In this document: piece by piece, positions 55,014 to 63,707 of the stretch
Position numbering within the stretch: the stretch's first letter is position 1
Layout of the letters: each line of letters opens with the position of its first letter
Source: Myxococcales bacterium 68-20
GTDB lineage: Bacteria > Myxococcota_A > Polyangia > Polyangiales > Polyangiaceae
Direction of reading: 5' to 3'
Assembly (NCBI GenBank): GCA_001899635.1
Contig: MKVQ01000003.1
Coordinates: 62,001-126,000 of the forward strand
DNA: 64,000 nucleotides
The notes under the pieces: generated by a model
Database searches by the model: none
Seen by the model: the letters and a program-made list of their open reading frames with translations, nothing else
What the model was told of the DNA's origin: nothing
Program-made: the position numbers and the translations under genes

Positions 55014-57278
55014 ATGCCTCTCATCCGCGCGCGTCGATCGATCGAACGGCTGCGTTCCGTCGCGGTCGGGACCTTGCGAGTGCATGCGCCGCGCCTGACG
55101 CTCGACGCGTCGCTCGCGCGCGAGCTCTTCGCGTCGCAGCTGCTCTGCCGCCTGACCGACGTCGAGGCGCACGAGCTTCGCGCTCGGAACGAGGGCTACT
55201 ACACGATCTGCAGCGCGGGTCACGAAGGCAACGTCGCGCTCGGCGCGCTCACGCGCCCCACCGATCCTGCGCTCCTCCACTATCGGAGCGGCGCGTTCTT
55301 CCTCGCGCGTGCGCGGGGCGCTTCGCCCTCTCGCGATCGCGCCGGGGTCTCCGAGCTCCTTCTATCGCTCGCGGCCTCGGCCGACGATCCGATCGCCGGC
55401 GGGCGCCACAAGGTCTTCGGAAGCGTCCCGTGGGGTGTGCCTCCCCAGACGAGCACGATCGCCTCCCACCTCCCCAAGGCGGTGGGGATGGCGCTCGCGA
55501 TCGATCGCGCGCGCAAGCTCGGGGTGACGACCGGCGACCTCGCACGAGAGGGCGTCGTCGCGACGTCGCGCGACTCGATCGTCGTCTGCACCTTCGGCGA
55601 TGCCTCGCTCAACCACTCCACCGCGCAGGGCGCGATCAACGCGGCCTCGTGGGCGGCTTACCAGCGCGTCCCGGTCCCCGTGCTCTTCGTCTGCGAGGAC
55701 AACCGCATCGGCGTCTCCGTCCGCACGCCTGCCGGATGGGTCGAGGCACGCATGCGCGCCATGCCCGGCATCGAGTACATCGCCGCAGACGGGCGCGACC
55801 TCTCGTCCGCCTACGAGCAATCGAAGCTCGCCGTCGACGTCTGCCGCTCGCAACGCAAGCCGGTCTTCCTCCACCTCGCATGCGAGCGCGTCTGGGGACA
55901 CGCCGGGAGCGATGCCGACAGCGAATACCGCGACCGCGAGGAGATCACGCGGGCGGAGGACAACGATCCGGTGCTGCTCAGCGCGCAGTCGCTCCTGGAC
56001 CACGGCGTGCTGACGGGAGCGGAGCTCCTCCGCGAGATCGACGCCGCGCTCGAGGCCGTGACGACACTCTCGCGAGAGGCGGCTCGTCGCCCGAAGCTCC
56101 GGACACGCGCCGAGGTGATGGCGCCGATCGCGCCCGAGCGCCCTAGCCTCGTGGCCGCCGAGGCGCGGCGCTCCGGCTATGCGCCGATGCCTCCGGAGGC
56201 CGACAAGCCGAAGCCGCTCGGGCACGTCATCCGCATGGGGCTCGCCGATCTGATGCGAAAGCACCACGAGATGATCGTCTTCGGCGAGGACGTCGCCGAG
56301 AAGGGCGGCGTCTACGGCGTCACCGTCGGCCTCTGGAAGACGTTCGGCCCCGGCCGCGTCTTCAACACGCTGCTCGACGAGCAGACGATCCTCGGCGTCG
56401 CGATCGGCGCGGGGCAGGTCGGCCTCCTCCCCGTCCCGGAGATCCAGTTTCTCGCCTACCTGCACAACGCCGAGGACCAGCTCCGCGGCGAGGCGTCCAC
56501 GCTCTCGTTCTTCTCCCGCGGGCAGCTCAAGAACCCGATGGTCGTCCGCATCGCGGGGCTCGGCTACCAGAAGGGCTTCGGGGGACACTTCCACAACGAC
56601 GACAGCCTCGCCGTGCTGCGCGACCTCCCTGGCGTGATCGTGGCGGTCCCCTCGCGCGGCGACGACGCGGTGAAGATGCTCCGTACGCTCGTCGCCGCCG
56701 CACACGTCGACGGCCGCGTCTCCGCCTTCGTCGAGCCGATCGCGCTCTACCACACACGCGATCTCTTCCCCGGCGACGGCGCATGGAGCTTCCCGCTGCC
56801 TCCTCAGGGCGAAGCGATCGACATCGGTGAGGTCGGCGTCTACGAGCCGCCGTCACCACGAGCGAGCAGCGCGCCGGACGTGGTCGTCTTCACCTACGGC
56901 AACGGTGTGCCGATGTCGCTGCGCGCGGCTCGCGCGCTCGGAAGCGAGAAGGTGGACGCTCGCGTGATCGACCTTCGCTGGATCGCACCGCTCCCGGTCG
57001 AGGCGATCGAGGCTCACGCCCGCGAAGCACGCTCGATCCTCGTCGTCGACGAGTGCCGCCATTCGGGCAACGTGTCCGAAGCGATCGCCGCAGTCGTCGC
57101 CGAGAGCTCGGCACTCCGCGGCAAGCCGTTCGCCCGCGTCACGTCGGCCGATTCGTTCATCCCGCTTGCCGAGGCGGCCAACCTCGTGCTCCTCCAGGAG
57201 GACGAGATCGTCCGCGCCGCGCTCGCGCTCGCCGGACCTCGAACGAGCGCCGCCGCCGCCGAGGCGCGGCCCTCCTGA
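55014..57278 (+). CDS. Fused alpha-beta E1 of a 2-oxoacid dehydrogenase
   Basis: 754 residues. The N-terminal half is the E1-alpha fold with the thiamine-diphosphate motif GDASLNHSTAQGAINAASWA near 184-203, with upstream alpha-subunit features (GHEGN, HYRSGAFFLARARG). After a linker near 380-395 the E1-beta half follows (IVFGEDVAEKGGVYGVT, GLGYQKGFGGHFHND, RVIDLRWIAPLP). Such fusions serve pyruvate or branched-chain oxoacid oxidation. The matching E2 is probably at 36219-37535. It is divergent from the kinase with a 113-nt gap. Confidence 0.88.
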   Translation: MPLIRARRSIERLRSVAVGTLRVHAPRLTLDASLARELFASQLLCRLTDVEAHELRARNEGYYTICSAGHEGNVALGALTRPTDPALLHYRSGAFFLARARGASPSRDRAGVSELLLSLAASADDPIAGGRHKVFGSVPWGVPPQTSTIASHLPKAVGMALAIDRARKLGVTTGDLAREGVVATSRDSIVVCTFGDASLNHSTAQGAINAASWAAYQRVPVPVLFVCEDNRIGVSVRTPAGWVEARMRAMPGIEYIAADGRDLSSAYEQSKLAVDVCRSQRKPVFLHLACERVWGHAGSDADSEYRDREEITRAEDNDPVLLSAQSLLDHGVLTGAELLREIDAALEAVTTLSREAARRPKLRTRAEVMAPIAPERPSLVAAEARRSGYAPMPPEADKPKPLGHVIRMGLADLMRKHHEMIVFGEDVAEKGGVYGVTVGLWKTFGPGRVFNTLLDEQTILGVAIGAGQVGLLPVPEIQFLAYLHNAEDQLRGEASTLSFFSRGQLKNPMVVRIAGLGYQKGFGGHFHNDDSLAVLRDLPGVIVAVPSRGDDAVKMLRTLVAAAHVDGRVSAFVEPIALYHTRDLFPGDGAWSFPLPPQGEAIDIGEVGVYEPPSPRASSAPDVVVFTYGNGVPMSLRAARALGSEKVDARVIDLRWIAPLPVEAIEAHAREARSILVVDECRHSGNVSEAIAAVVAESSALRGKPFARVTSADSFIPLAEAANLVLLQEDEIVRAALALAGPRTSAAAAEARPS

Positions 57279-57327
57279 GTCGAGGGCCGCGGGACAAGGC
57301 ACCGGGCGCATCGACGCTCCGCCCGGG

Positions 57328-59475
57328 CTACGGATGCGCGACCACGAGCAGCGTCCTCGCTCGCCGGAGGACGCACGAGAAGGCTGCGCGTGTCGTGTGC
57401 GGGTCCAGCGCGGCGAAGGCCTCGTCGAGAACGAGGACATCCGCGTTCTGGAGCAATGCGCGTGCGAGGAACAGGCGGCTCCTCTCGCCCTGGGAGAGCT
57501 GCCACCCCGTCTCGCCGACCATCTGCTCGATGCCCGAGGGCATGCGCGCGAGCAAGGGGCCGAGGCCGAGCTCGTGACAGATCTCCTGCGCCTCCGCGAT
57601 GTCCTCCATTCGCGGAGGCCAGCGGCGCCCCATCAGCAGGTTGAACGCAAACGTGCCGGTCAGCACGTGGTTCTCGTGGAACTGCGGTGCGAGCGCAACC
57701 CGCCGGCGCCATGCGGCATGGCCGAGCGAGCGCAGGTCGAGCCCGCCGAGGAGGAGCACCCCCGCGGTGGGCTCACGCAGACCCGCTAGCAGCGCCGAGA
57801 GCGTCGACTTCCCGCCGCCGGAGGCTCCTTCGAGGAGCACCCGATCTCCGGAGCGAAGCGCGAGATCGCACTCACGCAGGACAGGATCGGCACGTCGTGG
57901 GTACGAGAAGGAGACCTCTCGGGCATCGAGAATCGGGGCGCTCCCGACCTCGTGCGCGGTGTCGAGCACGAGCCTCGGATCCACCTCGACGTGCGCGCTG
58001 GTTCCGGTACAGGATTGGATCGCCTGAAGGAGCGGCCGGACGCGTCGCCAGGCGATGTGCGCTCCGGAGAGGCTCGTCAGGCCGAGCACGAGCTTGCGCA
58101 GGGCACGGTACGCGAGGAGGACGCCGCCGACGGAGATCGCGACGCCTACGCTCGACGCCCCGGAGGCAGCGAACGCGGGCACGAGCGCGGCGATTCCGAC
58201 GACCAGCCATCCCTGCGGAACGAGCGCGCTCGCCATCACCGCCTGTCGGTCCATGCGCTCCGAGGCAGCGAGCGACCGCGCGACCGCCTCGTCTTCGCTC
58301 GAGTGGCGCGACGAGCTCCGCTCCTGCGCAAGCCGCGTACGATGACCGACCATCTTCTCGACGAGGGCATGCGTCATCTCGAGCCGCTCGTCGGTCCAAT
58401 CGCGCCGGGCGCGCCAGTAGCGGAGGAGCAGCACGCCCGCGAACAGAAGCCAGAGGACGAGCAGGGTGACCTCCCATCGCGCGGAGCTCCCGCACGCGAG
58501 GACCACGGCGGCGGCGACCAGCTCCACGACCGAGACCGCGCTGGTGAAGCCGCCCGACAGCGCGAGCGCCTCGATCGCCTCGGACTCGAACACGGCCCCG
58601 AGGAGCTGACCGGCGCCTCGCTTTCGGACGTGCTCGGGCGAGAGAGCGAGCGCGCCCGCGAGCAGGCGTTGCTTCAGTAGCGCGCCGCCGTCGACCGCGA
58701 GGAGCGCCTCGGCGCGGTTCACCAACACCTGCAGCACGAGCTGCGTGACGAGCAGGAGCGCCCACGCCAAGAGCCAGCCGCGATCGAGCCGCCCGCCGAG
58801 AGCACCACGGCCGATGAGCCACCACGCGCCCAGACCGAGAGCGCAGACGAGAGCATGCGCCGCGATGATCGCGATCAAACGTCGAACGAGGCGAGCGTGC
58901 TTCACTTGTTCGCCGAGCGTCGCGGACGGAGACGGACGCAACATCCACCATCCTTCGACCCACTCGCCCGAGAGGCGCGTCCGACGAAGGCTCTCTCGGG
59001 CGCGAGCCCGCCGACGCCCAGGGACTCGTGCGCGCGTCAGGATGTTCTCGACCTCGGCGTCGTTCGCGTCGGGGATCCCGGCCACGAGGTGGTCCCAGAG
59101 ATCGACCAACGGAACGCGATGGATCACCCCGTCGGGCGCGATCACACGAGCCGTCGTCCGATCGACCGCGCAGACAGCGAGGATTCGACCGGCCCCGAGC
59201 GCCACCAGCGCCGGCGGAGCACCGCGAACGAGCGCCGCCAGGTCCGGATAGAACGCCCCCACCGGCTCGGCATCGAGCCCGAGATGAACGCTCGCGCGCT
59301 CGATCCAGAGCGCGAGCCGATCGGCCGAGCTTTCGACATCCGCCGGCGGCGTCGGGAGCAGGACGCGCCTCACCGGTAGCCCCGCAGCGACGGCGAGAGC
59401 GGAGACGGCCTCGCCGGCGCGCACCGCGGGCCAAGCGATCGAGTCGAGCTTCTCGGAGGGGAGGCCGGCGATCAC
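57328..59475 (-). CDS. ABC exporter subunit 2: degenerate C39-like N-domain and truncated ATPase
   Basis: 715 residues from GTG 59475, overlapping the upstream gene as GTGA. The first ~190 residues end in a stretch (PALVALGAGRILAVC, APDGVIHRVPLVDLWDHL) resembling the second half of a C39-like fold, but I see no catalytic Cys-His pair. The exporter domain has 5-6 hydrophobic helices (~205-470). The ATPase has LEGASGGGKST near 548, LSQGERSR near 660 and VLVLDEAFAALD. The protein stops at LLVVAHP, directly after the H-loop His, although a typical domain runs another ~50 residues. I see no continuing frame downstream. It may be a helper subunit rather than a full ATPase, or a damaged gene. Confidence 0.75.
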   Translation of the reverse strand: MIAGLPSEKLDSIAWPAVRAGEAVSALAVAAGLPVRRVLLPTPPADVESSADRLALWIERASVHLGLDAEPVGAFYPDLAALVRGAPPALVALGAGRILAVCAVDRTTARVIAPDGVIHRVPLVDLWDHLVAGIPDANDAEVENILTRARVPGRRRARARESLRRTRLSGEWVEGWWMLRPSPSATLGEQVKHARLVRRLIAIIAAHALVCALGLGAWWLIGRGALGGRLDRGWLLAWALLLVTQLVLQVLVNRAEALLAVDGGALLKQRLLAGALALSPEHVRKRGAGQLLGAVFESEAIEALALSGGFTSAVSVVELVAAAVVLACGSSARWEVTLLVLWLLFAGVLLLRYWRARRDWTDERLEMTHALVEKMVGHRTRLAQERSSSRHSSEDEAVARSLAASERMDRQAVMASALVPQGWLVVGIAALVPAFAASGASSVGVAISVGGVLLAYRALRKLVLGLTSLSGAHIAWRRVRPLLQAIQSCTGTSAHVEVDPRLVLDTAHEVGSAPILDAREVSFSYPRRADPVLRECDLALRSGDRVLLEGASGGGKSTLSALLAGLREPTAGVLLLGGLDLRSLGHAAWRRRVALAPQFHENHVLTGTFAFNLLMGRRWPPRMEDIAEAQEICHELGLGPLLARMPSGIEQMVGETGWQLSQGERSRLFLARALLQNADVLVLDEAFAALDPHTTRAAFSCVLRRARTLLVVAHP

Positions 59476-62162
59476 TGGGCCACCTCGCGCAGGTCCACGT
59501 CTCGTGCGAGCTCCGGCGTCCGCTCACACGAGCGGAGGCGCCCGTGCTCGAGGCGAAGAGGTCGGAAGACATCGCCTGACCAGAGCTCCTCGTGCACCGA
59601 ACGTTCGGCATCGAGGAGGGCCTTGTAGAGCGAGCCGTCTCGCGCGACGAGCTCGCCTGGTGTGCCATTCTCGACGAGCCGACCGCCATCGAGCACCAAC
59701 ACGCGCTCGAAGTCCTGCGTGTCGCTCACGTCGTGGGTGATGAAGATCATGGTCGCATCCTCGAACCAGCCTCGTGCCCTCGAGAGGAGACGGCGCCGAG
59801 CTCCCCTGTCGAGCCCCCGGAACGGCTCGTCCATGATCACGAGACGCGCATCCTTTCGTCCGAGTCCTCGTCCGAAGCGCACGCGCTGGCCCTCACCGCC
59901 GCTCACGAGAGCGCCGCCCTCGCCGAGTGACGTCTGGAGACCTTCGGGGAGGTTTGCGAGGACGCCATGGAGGTCGGCCGCATCGAGCACGGCACCTTGC
60001 GAGGCGCTGTCGCCGGCGCCGTAGCGGAGATTCGAAAGGAGCGACGCATTGAACAGGAACACGCCCGGCTCGATCCACGCCGTCTCGTTCCGGAGCTGTT
60101 CGAGCTGCTCCTCGATGGGCATGCCGTCGACGACGATGCGTCCCGACGAAGCGCGGTGCCAGCCGAGGAGCGCGCCCGCGAGGCTGGACTTTCCTGCCCC
60201 CGAGGCGCCCACGACCGCGACGTGCTCGCCGGGACGCACGTCGACGGAGATGCCTTCCAGGATCATGTGACCGGACGCGACGAGCCCCACGTCCTGGAAC
60301 GAGACACGCGCCCCTCCAGTGCGGGACGCGTTCGTTCGAGGAGCCGTCGGGCGCTCCGACGAAGACGGCGTCTCCCGTGCCCCGAGCGGCTCGAGAAGGC
60401 GGAGAGTCACGTTGCGACGAGCGGGATACTGCCGAACGAGACGCGCGAGCTCCTCCCCGAGCACGGGCAGGCTCAGCGCCCAGTAGAGGAGGAGCAGGAC
60501 GCTCGCCGACTCGAACGTGCGCGACAGGTACGAGAACACGAGCGCGATCGTCAGGCCGAACATCACGGCGGCTTGCGCGCCCTCTGCACCGATCGTGGCC
60601 GCGACGACGCCGCGCGCGGCCTGCGTCCACTCGGCCACCAGCGCCTCGTGCTCGCGGCGAACCGAGCGCTCGGCGCCATGAGCGCGGATCGGGACCGCCG
60701 CCAGCATCGCGTCGAGGTAGAAGCGCGCGATCGCGCCGAGGTGGGTACGCGCGCGCATCTCGCGCTCCACGAGGACGGGCTGCGCAGCGAGCGGAAAGGT
60801 CACGGCGGCAGCCGCGATCGCGATCGCGAATCCGGCGCTCCGTGGATCGAGCACCGCGATGGCGCACGTCGTGACCACGAGCTCGAGGCCGCAGCGAACG
60901 ACCTGCGCCGCCAGCACGGGAAGGTCGCGGAGTGCATGGACCACATGGCTGCGCTCGGCCATGTCCGAGGTCGGGCGGCTCGCGAAGTATCGGTCCTCGA
61001 GGCGAGGCAACTTCGCGAGGAAGGCGAGTCGGAAGCGCGCCTCGAGCCGTCGACCGAAACCGAGGACGCCCGACGCGATGGGAAGCTCCAGAGCGATCGC
61101 GAGCAGCATGAGGAAGAGGAGCGCCGCGACGGCCGCAAGGCGCTGCTCGAGCGGTGCGAGGTCGCGCCCGATCTCGAGCAGCGCGCGCAAGAGCAGCGCC
61201 TGCACGATCGCGACGATGGCCGCCCCGACGAGGCCCAGCCCGAGGACCGCCGGCCCGAGCGCGCCGTCATCGCGAAGCATGCGGAGGAGCTCTCGTCCAG
61301 GCCGTGGCTTCGGCTCTGCGAGCGCGAGGGCGAGCTCGGGAGAGAGCGTGCATTCGACGTCGCGCTCGCGCACGCGACGGACGACGAGCATCACCGCGCC
61401 GCGGAGCTCGACGGACTCCGCGCCTTCTCGTAGCCCCTTGGGAAGCACGGTCCAGAAGCGCTCGGGAATGACCTCCGGGCGCGTGCGCGCCTCCTCGTGG
61501 ATCGACAGCGCTGCGGCAGTCGCCTCCGCTCCGGGACGAAGGCCGCCACCGCCGACGATCGACTGGACCATGCGCACGGAGGCGTCCAGCACGGCGATTT
61601 CGCGCCAGGCTCCGCCGCACGCGAGCTGCTGGAGCAGCGGGCCCATCGCCGCGAGCGCGCCGAGCTGCCGGATCCGCTCGCGCAGCGCATCAGTGAACTC
61701 GGCGGAAGCGAGCCACTCCGCCACGACGTCGATCTCGAGCGCCGCCGTGTGGAGATGAACTTGCTCGATGAGGCGCGTCGCGGTCATCCACCGCCGCCCG
61801 CTCGCAGGATCCATGACCTGCACGAGCTGCCCGTGCCGGCGCCACGCGACGACGAAGTGCGTGAGACCGTTAGGCATCCGCACGACGACGAGCGCCGGAA
61901 GGGCGCCGACTCCGCGGAGGAGGAGATGGTCGACCGGCAGCATCGTCTGCTCGACCTCGAGCCCGAGCCGATCCGCGACGTCCTCGAGCGTGTCGATCGA
62001 GGTCCCGTCGACGTCCGTCTGGCAGGCCTCGCGCAGGCGGCCGTAGCTGACGGAGATGCCGTGCCCCTCGAGCAAGGACTTGAGCGACGCGGGCCCGCAG
62101 TCCATCGCCGAAGTCTGCACGACCTCGGGCACGAGCCAGCGTCGCGCTCCCCCCATTCCCAT
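59472..62162 (-). CDS. ABC exporter subunit 1 with active-looking C39 peptidase
   Basis: 896 residues from ATG 62162, overlapping the hlyD-like stop by 1 nt (TGATG); GTG 62165 is also possible. The N-terminal C39 peptidase has all residues: Gln16, Cys22 (QTSAMDCGP), His102 (LTHFVVAW) and Asp118 (VMDPASG). A second helical region follows, then a transmembrane exporter part (~300-590) and an ATPase with GASGAGKSS near 650, VSGGEGQRV near 750, LVIMDEPFRGLD and IFITHDVSD. C39 exporters cut leaders after Gly-Gly while exporting peptides. With the HlyD-like gene and the second ABC gene it matches the three-gene layout of NHLM-type bacteriocin exporters. Confidence 0.87.
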   Translation of the reverse strand: MGMGGARRWLVPEVVQTSAMDCGPASLKSLLEGHGISVSYGRLREACQTDVDGTSIDTLEDVADRLGLEVEQTMLPVDHLLLRGVGALPALVVVRMPNGLTHFVVAWRRHGQLVQVMDPASGRRWMTATRLIEQVHLHTAALEIDVVAEWLASAEFTDALRERIRQLGALAAMGPLLQQLACGGAWREIAVLDASVRMVQSIVGGGGLRPGAEATAAALSIHEEARTRPEVIPERFWTVLPKGLREGAESVELRGAVMLVVRRVRERDVECTLSPELALALAEPKPRPGRELLRMLRDDGALGPAVLGLGLVGAAIVAIVQALLLRALLEIGRDLAPLEQRLAAVAALLFLMLLAIALELPIASGVLGFGRRLEARFRLAFLAKLPRLEDRYFASRPTSDMAERSHVVHALRDLPVLAAQVVRCGLELVVTTCAIAVLDPRSAGFAIAIAAAAVTFPLAAQPVLVEREMRARTHLGAIARFYLDAMLAAVPIRAHGAERSVRREHEALVAEWTQAARGVVAATIGAEGAQAAVMFGLTIALVFSYLSRTFESASVLLLLYWALSLPVLGEELARLVRQYPARRNVTLRLLEPLGARETPSSSERPTAPRTNASRTGGARVSFQDVGLVASGHMILEGISVDVRPGEHVAVVGASGAGKSSLAGALLGWHRASSGRIVVDGMPIEEQLEQLRNETAWIEPGVFLFNASLLSNLRYGAGDSASQGAVLDAADLHGVLANLPEGLQTSLGEGGALVSGGEGQRVRFGRGLGRKDARLVIMDEPFRGLDRGARRRLLSRARGWFEDATMIFITHDVSDTQDFERVLVLDGGRLVENGTPGELVARDGSLYKALLDAERSVHEELWSGDVFRPLRLEHGRLRSCERTPELARDVDLREVAQ

Positions 62163-63400
62163 CACGAGGCTCCGCCGGTGGGCAGCGAGGCCTTCGCCTC
62201 CGGCGTCCGCGGACGCTCGAGGAGCTGCCCCGTCGCGCGAAGAACGAGCGTCGCGGGCGATGCCGCGTCGACCTCGATCTCGGTCGTCCCGGTCATTCCA
62301 TGCTGAAGCGGGATCCGCCCCGACGGCTCGGCTGTGACGTCGAGCTCGATCCGCACGCGACCTTGCCGGGGCTCACTCGCGACCGACACGACCCGCGCGC
62401 CGATCGCGCCGTATTGCGTCCACGGGTATCCGTCGAGCCGGACACGCGCCGTTTGGCCCGCACGGACACGCCCCACCGAGGTGTGCGGAGGAAACTCCGC
62501 GACGACACGCAGAGCACCGCTCGGAACGATCACGCCGAGCTTCTCGCCTTCCTTGACCCACGCCCCGGCGGTCCGGATGGCGACGTCTTCGACACGCCCC
62601 GCAACGGGCGCTCGGATCGTCCGCCGCTCGATCTCGTGCTCGAGCTCGGCGATGATCGCGAGTGACGTCGATCGGCTGCCTTCGAGCGTCGCGAGCTCAC
62701 GCCGGAGATCTTCGATCCGCGCGATGCCTTGGCTCTCGCGCGTCCGCAAGGCTCGCGACTCGAGATCGGCCTCGAGCGCTCTCGCCTCCGCAGCGGCGCG
62801 CGTCTCGTCGGCGCGAGCAGCGGCACGCTTCGCTTCGGCCTCCGAGATCGCGCCGCTCTCCTGGAGCTTCTGCGCGCGAAGCGCCTCCTCTCGCGCGAGC
62901 CGCGCGCTGGTCTCCGCCTCGTCGTGCTTCGCCTTCCCTCCTCGCACGGCGACCGCGGTGGCGGCTCGGTCGTCGGCAAGCGAGCGCTCGTAGGCCGAGA
63001 GGACGCGCTCGAGAGCGCCGATCTGAGGCGAGAGGGTAGCCAGTCGCGTGCGCTCTTCGTAGAGACGCCGCTCCTCTGCCTCGGAGTCGAGCACGACGAG
63101 GACATCGCCCTTCTCTACCTCCTGGTTCAACGTGAGGTCGAAGACCTCGATCCGCCCCGACGCGAGCGCATCGATCGAGTGCGCGGCTCGCTCGGTCTCG
63201 AGCCGGGAGACATCGCTCACCTCGTAGACGCTCACCTTCGCGCCGAAGAGCCATGCGAGCCACGCTCCGAGAAGGACGACCGCAGACGCGATCGCGCAGT
63301 GAGGGAAGCGCGCTCGATCGACCGAGAGCGCGCGCATGGATCGAGCAAACGGAGCGGACACGAGCGCGCCCTCCAGCAACGAGCAGGCCATGCGCGTCAT
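62162..63400 (-). CDS. HlyD-family periplasmic adaptor of a type I-like secretion system
   Basis: 412 residues from ATG 63400 (the open frame reaches 63598; ATG 63391 is an alternative). A short cytoplasmic start and one transmembrane helix (CAIASAVVLLGAWLAWLFGA, about 30-50) precede a long Ala/Glu/Arg-rich coiled coil (~110-245) flanked by lipoyl-like halves (LNQEVEKGDVLVVLD; IRAPVAGRVEDVAI). A beta-barrel region follows. The adaptor links ABC exporters to an outer-membrane channel. It heads the operon and is divergent from the repeat-peptide gene; no TolC-like gene is visible. Confidence 0.88.
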   Translation of the reverse strand: MTRMACSLLEGALVSAPFARSMRALSVDRARFPHCAIASAVVLLGAWLAWLFGAKVSVYEVSDVSRLETERAAHSIDALASGRIEVFDLTLNQEVEKGDVLVVLDSEAEERRLYEERTRLATLSPQIGALERVLSAYERSLADDRAATAVAVRGGKAKHDEAETSARLAREEALRAQKLQESGAISEAEAKRAAARADETRAAAEARALEADLESRALRTRESQGIARIEDLRRELATLEGSRSTSLAIIAELEHEIERRTIRAPVAGRVEDVAIRTAGAWVKEGEKLGVIVPSGALRVVAEFPPHTSVGRVRAGQTARVRLDGYPWTQYGAIGARVVSVASEPRQGRVRIELDVTAEPSGRIPLQHGMTGTTEIEVDAASPATLVLRATGQLLERPRTPEAKASLPTGGAS

Positions 63401-63520
63401 CGCATCGCGCGGGAGACCTCCGTGGACGCGCGCGTCACGCTGGTCGAACAAGCTCGAAGAATCTCGGCCTCGCGCCGCTGACCACTCGCAGAGGGGACCG
63501 CCGGCCGACGTAGAAATTTG

Positions 63521-63534
63521 CGAGAGGCCTCTCG
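63521..63534. promoter_or_regulatory. Perfect 14-bp palindrome in the divergent control region
   Basis: CGAGAGGCCTCTCG is self-complementary without a loop, so it is an operator-type site rather than a terminator. It lies between the exporter operon (start 63400) and the repeat-peptide gene (start 63708), next to a T-rich stretch. Further along, CCCACC/GGTGGG (63649-63665) and GGGCC/GGCCC (63663-63675) form overlapping, mutually exclusive hairpins in the peptide gene's leader, which could also be regulatory. No clear -35/-10 pair is recognised. Confidence 0.5.
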
Positions 63535-63707
63535 AGTTTTTGTTTCTTGCGAGCACCCGGGTCCCGTCCGGGATGCGGAGCGCACGAAAAGACCGCAAAT
63601 ATCGCGTGGCACATCACCTGCTGAGGTCGCGTCCCGTCGGGGCCGGCCCCCACCGCAGTGGTGGGCCTTCGGCCCGCGGCGAACCGCAGCACTCATCGAG
63701 GGAAGCC

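Noticed and set aside
52810-55098. 762-codon plus-strand frame opposite the Ser/Thr kinase
   Set aside because: Kinase motifs on the minus strand are complete; the plus frame is Arg-rich noise.
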